The translations under genes were made by a program, and so were the position numbers. This document shows, in pieces, positions 1 through 7,759 of a stretch of DNA of 39,505 nucleotides. The notes below the pieces were generated by a model. It searched no databases and was not told the DNA's origin. It was given only the letters and a program-made list of their open reading frames with translations. The first letter of the stretch is position 1. The number at the start of each line of letters is the position of its first letter. The DNA lies in the NCBI GenBank assembly GCA_050299335.1, contig JBNKVT010000048.1, positions 1 to 39,505 of the forward strand, given 5' to 3'. The DNA is from JBNKVT01 sp050299335. Its GTDB lineage: Bacteria; Pseudomonadota; Alphaproteobacteria; Rhodobacterales; Rhodobacteraceae.

Positions 1-67
1 CTTCTTTGCCTGGAACCAAAGGTTCGATGATCGCCCATTGCCTGTCTGTCAAAGTCCGCCTGCTCAA
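1..67 (-). CDS. IS5-family transposase, N-terminal fragment (runs off window)
   Basis: Reading leftwards from a TTG start at 67-65 gives 22 residues beginning (M)SRRTLTDRQWAIIEPLVPG, the typical opening of IS5-family (IS427-group-like) DDE transposases. An AGGAGG ribosome-binding site lies at 73-78, five bases before the TTG, which supports this non-ATG start. Only the N-terminus is present, so the catalytic DDE residues and the intactness of the gene cannot be judged. This marks an insertion hot spot or cassette edge next to the two accessory-looking genes that follow. Confidence 0.8.
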   Translation of the reverse strand, partial: MSRRTLTDRQWAIIEPLVPGKE

Positions 68-121
68 GATCGCCTCCTGTTTTTGATCTTGAATCAGACA
101 AAAGAGGATTTGGGAATCCCC
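1..121 (-). mobile_element. end of an IS5-family insertion sequence (partial)
   Basis: One terminus of an insertion sequence that continues beyond the left edge. It contains the start of an IS5-type transposase gene on the minus strand. Outside the gene, a pentanucleotide GATTC recurs: once close to the presumed outer end (about 113-117) and once near 90-94. The outer boundary is placed at about 117-122, where GGGGGATTCC begins on the minus strand, but the other terminal repeat is outside the window, so the exact end and any target duplication cannot be confirmed. The flank right of 122 has no coding signal. Confidence 0.7.
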
Positions 122-502
122 CAAATGCAGACGCCGCCTAAAGCGGCTGGCTCGACATTTCTTCACAAACCGAGCTGCGTGAAATCGCGCATCCTACGCC
201 GCCTCGGCGCCACCGCGATTCGGCTGGAAGTCAAGGATCGGCGCAGCCGACCTCCGTGTTTACGGTTTCCCCGGAAACGGCGGATCGGCTTTCGCGTTCG
301 AGCCGCAGGCGAGAGGCAACGAAAGTCGATGCATTTCAAATTGGAAATGTGGAAGCGAAGCGGGCTTGTCCTTTACTTCCGGGCGAATCGCATCCCGCCA
401 TGGAAACGGCGTGTTGAGGACGCAGTATGCGCCCTCAAGCGCTTCTCAGCAGATTTCCAGACGCAACAACCAGCCCCACTCCAATAGCAGTGGCGCATCC
501 AG
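122..502. other. intergenic stretch without convincing gene
   Basis: About 380 bases between the insertion sequence and the first hairpin. The open frames here have no recognisable protein, no good ribosome-binding site and arginine/proline-rich shadow composition. The only structured item is a GTGAAATCGCGCATCCT motif at 179-195 that recurs near 19.1 kb. The stretch could be the decayed remnant of whatever gene the insertion sequence disrupted, but nothing in it shows which. Confidence 0.5.
174..197 (+). repeat. REP-like motif, single copy
   Basis: The 17-base core at 179-195 (GTGAAATCGCGCATCCT) matches the core of both arms of a 110-bp inverted-repeat element at 19109-19218, with one and two differences. 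Here it stands alone, without a clear inverted partner nearby, and lies about 55 bases from the insertion-sequence end. Confidence 0.45.
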
Positions 503-556
503 CCACACCGCGCGAGCGAGCCAAGGCCGGGGGGCTACTGCCCCCGGCCTTGGCTC
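503..556 (+). terminator. 20-bp motif plus 16-bp perfect hairpin upstream of gene at 632
   Basis: The motif CCACACCGCGCGAGCGAGCC occupies 503-522 and runs into a perfect hairpin: arms 518-533 and 541-556, loop of seven bases (GCTACTG). The same 20 bases recur at 3293-3312, again running into a hairpin but with a different arm sequence. There is no T-run after it on the plus strand. The second copy lies between convergent genes, so a transcription-end role is plausible; here it would terminate a gene that is no longer present. Confidence 0.45.
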
Positions 557-631
557 CCCCAGAGCGCCCATTCCCTTCCCACCCCACCATCTGTTACTCT
601 CCGCTCAATTCCCTCCTCCCGGAGCCCGCCC

Positions 632-1297
632 ATGACCGCCGACCACGTCATCGTCCACGACACCCGCCTCGCCGGCGAAGTCTTCCGCCACCCCCGCCAG
701 CACGTCATCGAAACCCATTGCGAGCCCATCGCCCGGATCGCATCCCGCATCCGCCAGGCGTCAACCACACGGGCCACAATGTCCGGCAGCCCCGGCTTCG
801 TTCCCTCCCCGGTCCTCAGCTTCCTCGCCCATGGCCTCGACGTCACCACCGGCCCGATCGACTGGGCCATGCAGGTCGGCCTCGAGTTCATCCACCGCGA
901 AAATGCTTTCGAATTTGCCCGCAGCTTCCGCGGCTGCGTCACCGACCGCATCCGCGTCCTCGCCTGCAAGGCCGCCCATACCGAAGACGGCCGCGCCACC
1001 TGCCGTGCGCTGGCTTCCGGCGCCGGTGTCCGCGTCTATGCCTCGACCACTGTCCAGGACTTCACCACCCGCTCCCGCGCCGTCACCTTCGGTGACACCG
1101 TCGTCTCCCCGGCCCACCCCCGCGGCGGCTGGATCGATTTCGGCCCCTGGGAGGGCACGGTGATGATGTTCCCCGCCAATGGCGGCGAAGGTATCGTCAG
1201 CTTCGAGGGCCCGGCCCCTGCCGCCCACCCGCCGGGCGGCGAAGGCGAAGACGGCGGCGGTGCCCCCATCGACGCCATCGACTACTCCTGCGACTGA
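632..1297 (+). CDS. hypothetical protein, possible C80/DUF4347-like core
   Basis: Not a family I recognise with confidence. The 221-residue product has no signal peptide and no membrane segment. Its most conserved-looking stretch, about residues 105-145, has the form hydrophobic strand, ACKAA, then DGRATCRALASGAGVRVYAST. This resembles the 'L-x-x-C-x-x-x … G-x-x-x-x-x-x-L-A … G-A-x-V-x-A-x-T' segment of C80-peptidase/DUF4347-type domains, with Cys in the position of the catalytic Cys. I see no matching histidine motif, so no activity is claimed. The tail is glycine/proline-rich and acidic, probably disordered. ATG at 632 follows a poor ribosome site (GGAG about 12 bases upstream). Strong C-ending codon use matches its neighbours. 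It lies between an insertion sequence and an ankyrin gene, an accessory-looking context. Confidence 0.55.
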   Translation: MTADHVIVHDTRLAGEVFRHPRQHVIETHCEPIARIASRIRQASTTRATMSGSPGFVPSPVLSFLAHGLDVTTGPIDWAMQVGLEFIHRENAFEFARSFRGCVTDRIRVLACKAAHTEDGRATCRALASGAGVRVYASTTVQDFTTRSRAVTFGDTVVSPAHPRGGWIDFGPWEGTVMMFPANGGEGIVSFEGPAPAAHPPGGEGEDGGGAPIDAIDYSCD

Positions 1298-1658
1298 ACG
1301 GGCCCTGAGTCCCGCACAGCGCGAACTGCGGCCCATTCGCAGCGGCCGTCCCTACGCCGTATCACCCCAACTCCCGATATCGCCGCGACCAGCGGACCGG
1401 CTCCCCTCCCCCTGACAGGGGAGGGTTTGGGGGAGGGGGTAAGTCACATCGCCAGAAATTATCCAATAATTCCACCACAAACTCACCACCCCCACCCCAA
1501 GCTTGCCCCAACGCTCCCCCCCTGCTACCCTCGCCTTGCCCTCGGGGGGGCATCCCGGTTCGCGGAAAGCGCCAGCACCTCGTCTCACCCAGACCGACAT
1601 CCGGTTTTTCTCCGACCCCCAGGCTGCGAACCCTTGGGACAGGTAAGGGAAAAACCTC
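1298..1658 (+). other. intergenic region with C/G-tract hairpin
   Basis: About 360 bases separating the hypothetical gene from the ankyrin gene. A hairpin with 8-bp arms CCCTCCCC (1404-1411) and GGGGAGGG (1418-1425), loop CTGACA, is followed by a T-poor G-run. It may end the upstream transcript. The rest includes an AT-richer segment (about 1441-1490) that could hold the ankyrin gene's promoter, but no clear -35/-10 pair is visible. Confidence 0.35.
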
Positions 1659-3164
1659 ATGACCGATCTCGACACCCTCCGTGCCGCCGCCAAGCAGCTG
1701 AAAAAGGCCCACGCCGCCGCCGCCATCGCCCGGCTCAGGGCCGTCCTCCCGGACACCGAGACCCCCAAGCACGCCGACTTCCTCCACACCATCGCCGTCG
1801 AGCACGGCCACCCCAGCTGGCCCCGCCTCAAATTCGCCCTCGAAACCCGGGCAATGACCCGCGACCAGCGCGCCGAGCAGCTGAAGATGGCGCTCTATTT
1901 CGGCCAGAACTTCCGCATCCGCGACCTCCTCGCCACCGATCCCGGGCTTGCCGACCACAATCTCGGCCTCCAGATCGCCACCTACAACGTCGCCGCAACC
2001 CGCGAGGCCCTCAAGGACCCCGCTAAAGCCACCGAGCCCATCGGCCCTCGCACCCCGCTCCTTCACCTCGCCTTTTCCAAATACATCCATATGGCGCCGG
2101 AGCGGCGACAGGACATGCTCGCCATCGCCCGCCTGCTTCTCGACGCCGGAGCAGACCCCAATGATGGCTACATCGCCGAACCCGGCACCACCCACAGGCT
2201 CTCCGCCCTTTACGGCGCCCTCGGCCACGCCCACAACCTGGCCCTCGCCCAATTCCTCCTCGAAAGCGGTGCCACCCCGAACGACAACGAAACGCTCTAT
2301 CATGCCACCGAACTCGACGATCCCGCCGCCCTTGCCCTCGTTCTCGAGCACGGTGCGATTCCGGATGGCACCAACGCACTGGCCCGCGCGCTCGACTTCA
2401 GCGACCTCACCAAGGTGCGCCTGCTCCTGGAACACGGCGCCGACCCCAACGAGGGCACAGAGACCCATCCCTCCGGCCAGGCGATGATCGGAATCCCGGC
2501 CCTCCATCAGGCCGCCCGCCGGGGCTGTTCCGGCGAGATCGCCCAGCTGCTCCTCGACCACGGCGCTGCCCCCTCCGCCTCCTGGCAGTGCCACACCCCT
2601 TATGCGCTGGCCCGCATCTACGGCAACGTCGCGATCGCCGGGATCCTCAGGCAAAACAACGCCGCCACGCCGCTGTCCGATACCGAAACGCTCCTCGCCG
2701 CCTGCGCCGACGGCCAGACCCCGACCCGCCGCCTCGACCCCAGGGGCCTTCCTCCAGAGACACGCCGCCTCCTCGCCCGCCTCGCCGGCACCCCGGGCAG
2801 ACTTCCTCATCTCGAACGCCTCGTCCTCGCCGGGATCGACCCCGACGAGCCCGACGAAATGGGCCTCACCCCCCTGCATGTCGCCGCCTGGACCGGCCTT
2901 GCCGAGCATGTCCGCTACTTCCTCACCCTGTCGCCCGATCTTGCCCATGAAAACGCCTATGGCGGCGACGCCCTCGGCACCGCCCTCCACGGCGACGAGA
3001 ACGCTCCCCGCACGTCGTCCACCGATCACATCGCCTGCGTCCGCCTCCTTCTCGAAGCCGGCGCAGCCCTCAATGAAAAATACCTCGGCCTCGCCGGCAC
3101 CGAACCCATGTCCGCCTTCCTCGAGGAATGGCGATCCACCCACGCGCCCCAGGCGACGCCCTGA
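1659..3164 (+). CDS. ankyrin-repeat protein
   Basis: A 501-residue soluble protein built mainly of ankyrin repeats, which act as protein-binding surfaces. Repeat hallmarks recur from about residue 125 to the C-terminus: ARLLLDAGADPN, AQFLLESGATPN, VRLLLEHGADPN, AQLLLDHGAAP, GLTPLHVAAWTGL and VRLLLEAGAALN. The first 120 residues are a separate alpha-helical region with paired basic/acidic helices (AAKQLKKAHAAAAIARLRAVLP and following), seen in other bacterial ankyrin proteins whose role is unknown. No signal peptide or transmembrane segment is seen, so it is probably cytoplasmic. The start at 1659 has GGTAAGGG about eight bases upstream. It shares orientation with the hypothetical gene at 632 but is 361 bases away, so co-transcription is uncertain. 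Partner and function are unknown. Confidence 0.85.
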   Translation: MTDLDTLRAAAKQLKKAHAAAAIARLRAVLPDTETPKHADFLHTIAVEHGHPSWPRLKFALETRAMTRDQRAEQLKMALYFGQNFRIRDLLATDPGLADHNLGLQIATYNVAATREALKDPAKATEPIGPRTPLLHLAFSKYIHMAPERRQDMLAIARLLLDAGADPNDGYIAEPGTTHRLSALYGALGHAHNLALAQFLLESGATPNDNETLYHATELDDPAALALVLEHGAIPDGTNALARALDFSDLTKVRLLLEHGADPNEGTETHPSGQAMIGIPALHQAARRGCSGEIAQLLLDHGAAPSASWQCHTPYALARIYGNVAIAGILRQNNAATPLSDTETLLAACADGQTPTRRLDPRGLPPETRRLLARLAGTPGRLPHLERLVLAGIDPDEPDEMGLTPLHVAAWTGLAEHVRYFLTLSPDLAHENAYGGDALGTALHGDENAPRTSSTDHIACVRLLLEAGAALNEKYLGLAGTEPMSAFLEEWRSTHAPQATP

Positions 3165-3196
3165 CGGGCCCGCCGTGATTCGCCTCCCACACGGGA

Positions 3197-3235
3197 AGAG
3201 GCGCTTGAGACGCAGCCTGCTTCTCAAGCGCCTCT
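3197..3235. terminator. hairpin after ankyrin gene
   Basis: Arms AGAGGCGCTTGAGA (3197-3210) and its exact complement (3222-3235) form a 14-bp stem with an 11-base loop. It sits 33 bases after the ankyrin stop codon and between two converging transcripts, so it probably serves as a terminator, although there is no long T-run. Confidence 0.55.
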
Positions 3236-3292
3236 CGACAAAATCCCAAAACCCAGAGACTGGCTCCACCCCCGCCATCCCGATACATTCCG

Positions 3293-3346
3293 CCACACCG
3301 CGCGAGCGAGCCGTCGTCCGGGGGCCTCGTGCCCGCGGGCGACGGC
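3293..3346. terminator. second copy of the 20-bp motif with hairpin, between convergent genes
   Basis: CCACACCGCGCGAGCGAGCC at 3293-3312 leads into a hairpin with outer arms GCCGTCG (3310-3316) and CGACGGC (3340-3346) and a mostly paired inner stem. It lies just downstream of the TRAP large-permease gene on the minus strand and after the ankyrin gene on the plus strand. The motif is identical to 503-522 but the hairpin arms differ, as if the stem rather than its sequence is maintained. Confidence 0.5.
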
Positions 3347-3365
3347 ACCCCCCTCAAGAAAAAGA

Positions 3366-4667
3366 CTAATTCAGCAATTCCGGCAGGAACAGCACGATCC
3401 CCGGCGCAGCGATCACCAGGGCCACCACCAGAAGGTCGGCGATCAGGAAAGGGATCACCCCCTTGAAGATCTGCACAACGGACGCGTAGTCCGCCGCGAC
3501 ATTGCGGATCACAAACACGTTCAGCCCCACCGGCGGCGTGATCATCCCGATTTCCAGAAGTTTCACCACCAGCACCCCGAACCAGACCAGGCTCAGCCCC
3601 TGGGCTTCCAGCACCGGCAGGAAGATCGGCAGGGTGACCAGCATCGCCCCGAAGGGCTCCATGAAGGTGCCGAGGACGAGATAGATCACCACGATGATCA
3701 GCATCAGCTGCACATAGCCGAGCCCCGCCCCGTCCACCGCCCCGGCGATGAAATTCGACAGGCCGGAAATGCCGAGAAACCGCGTGAACATCGTTGCACC
3801 GATGCCGATGATCAGCAGCGAGCCGGTGGTCATCACCGTCTCCATCAGCGATTTCGACACCGCCTCGCGGGTCAGCTTGCCCGAGACGAACGCCACCACA
3901 ATCGTCCCGAACGCCCCCACGGCCCCGGCCTCGGTCGCCGTGAACAGCCCCGAGAACAGCCCGCCGAAGACCAGCACCACCAGCGCCACAATCGGCAGCA
4001 CCTTCGCCATCGCCTCGCCCGGCTCGTCCGGCATGTTACCCGGCCGCCGAGGCACCACATCGGGCCGCAGCCAGGCATAGGCCAGCACCACGCCCGTATA
4101 TCCGATTGCCGTCAGGATACCGATCGAGAACCCGCCGACGAACACCTCGGTGATCGAGGTCTCGGCGATCACGCCGTAGATGATCATGAGGATCGACGGC
4201 GGGATCAGCGCGCCGATGGTCCCGCCGGCGGCGATGCACCCGGTTGCAAAGGAAGGGTGATAGCCGGTCTTCACCATCTCGGGGATAGCTATCCGGCCCA
4301 TGGCCGCCGCCGTCGCCAGTGACGAGCCCGACACCGCAGCAAAAGCCGAACAGGCGAAGATCGACGAAATCGCCAGCCCCCCCGGCAGCCGCGCCAGCAC
4401 CACCTTGGCCGCATCGAACAGCCCGCCGGTCATGCCGGTGTGAAAGGCGACGAAGCCCATCAAGAGGAACATCGGCACCGCACTCATCGTCCATTTGGAC
4501 ACGAAATCATAAGGCGTGTTCTGCAGCACCCCAAGCGCGGGCCCCACCCCGATCAGCTGCGAAATCCCGAAGAACGAGGTGATGATAAGCGCCGCCGACA
4601 CCGGCACGCGCAGGATCAGCAGGAGTGCGAGCAGCCCCAGCCCGATCAGCCCGACCTCAATCCCCAT
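3366..4667 (-). CDS. TRAP transporter large permease (DctM family)
   Basis: The large membrane subunit of a tripartite ATP-independent periplasmic transporter, the sodium- or proton-coupled channel that moves the solute across the inner membrane. At 433 residues it has the family's usual length, with about 12 hydrophobic segments. Family landmarks are visible: an N-terminal LIGLGLLALLLILRVPVSAAL segment, the FAACSAFAAVSGSS-type region (here FACSAFAAVSGSSLATAAAMG), an IPPSILMIIYG motif and a C-terminal ITPPVGLNVFV motif. It is the last gene of a minus-strand operon; its ATG overlaps the small-subunit gene by 11 bases. Being encoded with a CoA ligase and an enoyl-CoA hydratase suggests an aromatic or hydroxycinnamic acid substrate rather than C4-dicarboxylates. 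Substrate is inferred only from neighbours. Confidence 0.93.
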   Translation of the reverse strand: MGIEVGLIGLGLLALLLILRVPVSAALIITSFFGISQLIGVGPALGVLQNTPYDFVSKWTMSAVPMFLLMGFVAFHTGMTGGLFDAAKVVLARLPGGLAISSIFACSAFAAVSGSSLATAAAMGRIAIPEMVKTGYHPSFATGCIAAGGTIGALIPPSILMIIYGVIAETSITEVFVGGFSIGILTAIGYTGVVLAYAWLRPDVVPRRPGNMPDEPGEAMAKVLPIVALVVLVFGGLFSGLFTATEAGAVGAFGTIVVAFVSGKLTREAVSKSLMETVMTTGSLLIIGIGATMFTRFLGISGLSNFIAGAVDGAGLGYVQLMLIIVVIYLVLGTFMEPFGAMLVTLPIFLPVLEAQGLSLVWFGVLVVKLLEIGMITPPVGLNVFVIRNVAADYASVVQIFKGVIPFLIADLLVVALVIAAPGIVLFLPELLN

Positions 4668-5172
4668 TGACAGGCTCCGCTTCGAGATCGGGCAACAGGA
4701 TCGTCAGGGCCCCGATCAGGCAGGCAACACAGCCAAGCGTGAACCCGAGCGGCGGCAGGAAATAGGAATGCCACACCGGCATCATCAGCGTGCCGATCTC
4801 GACCAGCGTCCCGGTTTCGGCCTCGCTGAAGGCCTTGCCCCAGGTCACCCAGCCCAGCACCGCATAGACCGCCGCACTCGTCAGCATCACCGACAGGTCC
4901 GACACCTTGGTCAGCCTCGGCCCCATGGCAAAACCGATCAGTTCCACCTGGATCATCTGCTTGCGCAATTCCAGCCAGGCCAGCGGCAGGAAGGCGATGG
5001 CGACCATGAAATAGCGCGCGACGATATAAGTGGTCGGGTTCCACGAGATACGGAAGACATTGCGGATCGCCACGTCGAAGCAGATCAGCAGCATCATCGC
5101 CACCACGGCCGCCGCCCCCGCATAGGCACAGGCGCGGCTGATCCAGTTCACCCCGGCAACGAGGGCCTTCAT
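4657..5172 (-). CDS. TRAP transporter small permease (DctQ family)
   Basis: The small membrane subunit, 171 residues with four hydrophobic segments (about residues 15-35, 48-68, 90-110 and 135-160). The SWNPTTYIVARYFMVAIAFLPLAW segment and the charged stretch LRKQMIQVELI after the second helix are typical of DctQ. It associates with the large permease to form the membrane module. The ATG at 5172 has a GGGAG ribosome site about 12 bases upstream; the 3' end overlaps the large-permease start by 11 bases, consistent with translational coupling. A 72-base gap containing a hairpin separates it from the binding-protein gene. Confidence 0.9.
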   Translation of the reverse strand: MKALVAGVNWISRACAYAGAAAVVAMMLLICFDVAIRNVFRISWNPTTYIVARYFMVAIAFLPLAWLELRKQMIQVELIGFAMGPRLTKVSDLSVMLTSAAVYAVLGWVTWGKAFSEAETGTLVEIGTLMMPVWHSYFLPPLGFTLGCVACLIGALTILLPDLEAEPVNGD

Positions 5173-5197
5173 GCAACTCTACTCCCGAAAAATCTTG

Positions 5198-5223
5198 CCC
5201 CGGCCCCGCGAACGGGACCGGGG
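5198..5223 (-). terminator. intercistronic hairpin between TRAP binding-protein and membrane genes
   Basis: CCCCGG (5198-5203) and CCGGGG (5218-5223) pair, with extra C/G pairing inside. It lies 21 bases after the binding-protein stop and before the small-permease start on the minus strand. Hairpins in this position often stabilise the upstream message or partly terminate, giving more binding protein than membrane protein. Confidence 0.45.
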
Positions 5224-5244
5224 AGCATCATAGGGCCTCAGTTC

Positions 5245-6330
5245 TCAGAGACCATAGGTCTCCAGATCGACCTTCGACCAGATTTCTTCCTGAGCCCGGG
5301 CGGCCAGCGCCTCGGGATCGTTGCCGATCTCGTCGACGATGGCGGTCCACTTCTCGACCAGGGCAGCGAATTCCGCCGACAGCGGGTTCTCGGCCACGCG
5401 CGCTTCCACATCCGCCTTCGCAAAGGCTTCGGAAGCTTCCAGGAACGTCGGATCCGGTTCGATGATCGAGATTTCGGTCGAGGCCACCGCCTCGTTGGCG
5501 GCTTTCGGCAGCTGGAAGGCCCAGCGGTCGGTCAGCTGCGGGTCGCCGCGATTGGCGGCGGCCACCAGCTGCTCGCGCTGCTCGACGCTCAGCCCGGCCC
5601 AGGTTTCATTGGCGACGGTGAAGTTCGAGGTCACGTGATAGGTGCCAAGCGGCACCAGCGTCACATGGGTGGCGATATCGATCAGCCGGAAGGACAGCAT
5701 GTCGACGATCGAGCCCATGGTGCCGTCGATCGTGCCCTGGTTCATCGCCTCGAACATCTCGCCCACCGGCATGTTGACCGGGGTGGCGCCGAAATGCTCC
5801 GCCCAGCGCGAATAAGGCGCGCCGCCCGAGCGCAGGCGCAGGCCCTTGAGGTCATCGGCGGTCCGCACCGGCTGCTTGGTGATCAACACATAGACATCCG
5901 ACGAGCCGGCGCCGAGGAAGACCGCGCCGAACTTCTTGAACTCCGCCTGACAGGGCTCGCAGAAGACCCCGAACTCGGTCATCGCCCAGGCCATCGCATG
6001 GGGGGACCGGCCCAGAAGTGCGAGATCCCCGGCCACTCCGGTCTCGGGGAAATCGGCGGCGAAATAGAGCGGCAGCGCGTTGCCGATGCTGGCGAGCCCC
6101 GTCTGCAGGGCGTCCTTCATCTGCGGCAGGGCGATGACTTCCGGCCCGAGGATAGTCCCGGACATGGATCCGCCCGATTCCTCATCGAGGAAAAGCGCGA
6201 ATTTTTCGTACATGTAATGGGCCGGGTGCGGTCCCGGCGCCGCCGGGGCCAGGCGCATTTCCTGGGCCTGGGCGGCACCGGCGCCGAGCACCAGCGCCAA
6301 TCCGGCGGTTGTGACCAGTTTCTTCAGCAT
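5245..6330 (-). CDS. TRAP transporter substrate-binding protein (DctP family)
   Basis: A periplasmic solute receptor of 361 residues. The start at 6330 is chosen because it gives a standard signal peptide (MLKKLVTTAGLALVLGAGAAQA, cut after AQA) and has AGGGAG about nine bases upstream; the longer reading frame from 6387 would bury the signal peptide. Family landmarks include PVRTADDLKGLRLRSGG, with the arginine that usually contacts the ligand carboxylate, and the later GEMFEAMNQGTIDGTMG helix-strand. The gene follows the amidohydrolase by 53 bases on the same strand. Rhodopseudomonas palustris uses a TRAP system (TarPQM) for hydroxycinnamates, which fits this neighbourhood, but the substrate is an inference. 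Confidence 0.92.
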   Translation of the reverse strand: MLKKLVTTAGLALVLGAGAAQAQEMRLAPAAPGPHPAHYMYEKFALFLDEESGGSMSGTILGPEVIALPQMKDALQTGLASIGNALPLYFAADFPETGVAGDLALLGRSPHAMAWAMTEFGVFCEPCQAEFKKFGAVFLGAGSSDVYVLITKQPVRTADDLKGLRLRSGGAPYSRWAEHFGATPVNMPVGEMFEAMNQGTIDGTMGSIVDMLSFRLIDIATHVTLVPLGTYHVTSNFTVANETWAGLSVEQREQLVAAANRGDPQLTDRWAFQLPKAANEAVASTEISIIEPDPTFLEASEAFAKADVEARVAENPLSAEFAALVEKWTAIVDEIGNDPEALAARAQEEIWSKVDLETYGL

Positions 6331-6383
6331 TTTCAGTCTCCCTGGTTGATGATGGGCCTCGTTGGCGAGGCACGTTCTTGCGT

Positions 6384-7259
6384 TCAAATACCCAACAGTT
6401 TACGCGCATTCTCTTTCAGGATCTTCGGACGCACCTCGTCCTTGATCGCGATACCATTGAAATCCGACAGCCAGCGGTCCGGCGTGATCGCCGGCCAGTC
6501 CGAGCCGAAGAGCATCTTGTTCTTCAGCAGGGAATTACAGTATTTTACAAGAATATCGGGGAAATACTTCGGGCTCCACCCCGACAGGTCGATATGGACG
6601 TTGGGCTTGTGCGTCGCCACCGACAGCGCCTCCTCCTGCCACGGAAAGGAGGGATGCGCCAGGATGATCGGCATGTCGGGGAAATCAACCGCCACATCGT
6701 CGACCAGCATCGGGTTCGAGTATTTCAGCCGCATCCCCATGCCGCCCTTCATCCCCGCCCCGACCCCGGTCTGGCCGGTGTGGAAAAGCGAAATGGCGCC
6801 TTCCTCGGCAATTGCTTCATAAAGCGGATAGGCCATCCGGTCATTGGGGAAAAACCCCTGCATCGTGGGGTGAAACTTGAACCCCTTGATGCCGTAGTCC
6901 TTCATCAGCCGCCGCGCCTCCCGCGCGCCCGCCTTGCCCTTGGCCGGATCGATCGAGGCAAACGGGATCAGCACGTCGGAGTTTTCCGCCGCCAGTTCGG
7001 CGATCTCTTCGTTGTTATAGCGCCGGAACCCGGTTTCCCGCTCGGCATCGACGGCAAAGATCACCGCGCCGATCTTGCGCTCGCGGTAATAGGCCGCGGT
7101 TTCGGGGATCGTCGGCAGCATCCCGTCGCGGCCGGCAGGATTCCTGAAGTAAGACGCCATCCCGGCCTGAAACTCGTTATAGCCATCATCGCGATGGGTG
7201 TCGCAGGGCTCTTCGGCATGGGTATGGATGTCGATGGCGACAAGATCGTCGGCGTTCAT
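6384..7259 (-). CDS. amidohydrolase-2 family metal-dependent hydrolase/decarboxylase
   Basis: A 291-residue TIM-barrel protein of the ACMSD-like amidohydrolase-2 family, cytoplasmic. Metal-ligand and active-site landmarks appear in order: DIHTHAE near residue 10 (HxH), KGFKFHPTMQGF near 125, LFHTGQTG near 160, ILAHPSFPW near 200, and LFGSDWP near 253 with the aspartate of the final strand. The family includes decarboxylases and hydrolases; members lie in several hydroxycinnamate clusters, where a role in cleaving a beta-ketoacyl-CoA or similar intermediate has been proposed. Here it sits between a MarR regulator (4-base ATGA overlap) and the TRAP genes, so it is almost surely part of the same pathway. 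The exact reaction cannot be read from the sequence. Confidence 0.85.
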   Translation of the reverse strand: MNADDLVAIDIHTHAEEPCDTHRDDGYNEFQAGMASYFRNPAGRDGMLPTIPETAAYYRERKIGAVIFAVDAERETGFRRYNNEEIAELAAENSDVLIPFASIDPAKGKAGAREARRLMKDYGIKGFKFHPTMQGFFPNDRMAYPLYEAIAEEGAISLFHTGQTGVGAGMKGGMGMRLKYSNPMLVDDVAVDFPDMPIILAHPSFPWQEEALSVATHKPNVHIDLSGWSPKYFPDILVKYCNSLLKNKMLFGSDWPAITPDRWLSDFNGIAIKDEVRPKILKENARKLLGI

Positions 7260-7759
7260 GTCTGCCTCCCGAGATCGAACAGCGCCACCGAGACCTTTTC
7301 GGGATACCCGTTGAATTTGCGCAGCAATCGCCGCAACTCCACCATCTCCTCGTCGCTCAGCGACGCCTGCTGGGACCGGTCGAACTCGTAGAAATGCGGC
7401 TGCAGCCGCGCCACATGGGCCTCGCCTTTGGGGCTCAGTGTCAGTTCCACTGCGCGGCGGTCATCCTCGGGCACGCGCCGGGTTACCAGCCCCTGATCCT
7501 CGAAGCCACGCACCATCTTGGTCATATGCGCCGGCTTGATCGACATGGCAGCGGCCAGTTGCCCCTGCCGCATCCCGGGATTGCGCGCGATGGTGATCAA
7601 TACCGAGAACTCCCCCGGCCGCAGCCCGTACTCGCCCAGGTCCTCGAAGAACCGTGCAAACACCTTCAACTGCGCCATCCTGAGCAGGAACCCGATGGAC
7701 TCGGTCAGCCCCGCCTCCGAGACAGCCTCTCTGCCGGCCGTGCCCGTCAGTTGATCCAT
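7256..7759 (-). CDS. MarR-family transcriptional regulator
   Basis: A 167-residue winged helix-turn-helix regulator. The core lies at about residues 45-115: RPGEFSVLITIARNPGMRQGQLAAAM, then the recognition helix IKPAHMTKMVRGFEDQGLVTR, then the wing VPEDDRRAVELTLSPKG with the conserved DxR. The start at 7759 is set by an overlap with the hydratase stop (TAATG) and by domain length; a longer upstream frame is a shadow of the hydratase gene. MarR proteins such as CouR and FerR/FerC repress hydroxycinnamate genes and are released by the CoA thioester. The palindrome between the hydratase and ligase genes (8569-8582) is the obvious operator candidate. Its 3' end overlaps the amidohydrolase start by four bases. 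Confidence 0.9.
   Translation of the reverse strand: MDQLTGTAGREAVSEAGLTESIGFLLRMAQLKVFARFFEDLGEYGLRPGEFSVLITIARNPGMRQGQLAAAMSIKPAHMTKMVRGFEDQGLVTRRVPEDDRRAVELTLSPKGEAHVARLQPHFYEFDRSQQASLSDEEMVELRRLLRKFNGYPEKVSVALFDLGRQT

Noticed and set aside
38..487. Plus-strand frame at the left edge
   Set aside because: It overlaps the insertion-sequence end in the opposite sense, is basic and low in conserved features, and has no ribosome site.
1362..3296. Long minus-strand open frame (about 640 codons) opposite the ankyrin gene
   Set aside because: It is a GC-rich antisense shadow: glycine/valine/arginine-rich, no domain, no ribosome site, while the plus strand gives clear ankyrin repeats.
4516..6822. 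Long plus-strand open frame opposite the TRAP and amidohydrolase genes
   Set aside because: It crosses four genes that have clear families on the minus strand; its composition (His, Arg, Gln, Pro) is that of a reversed coding sequence.
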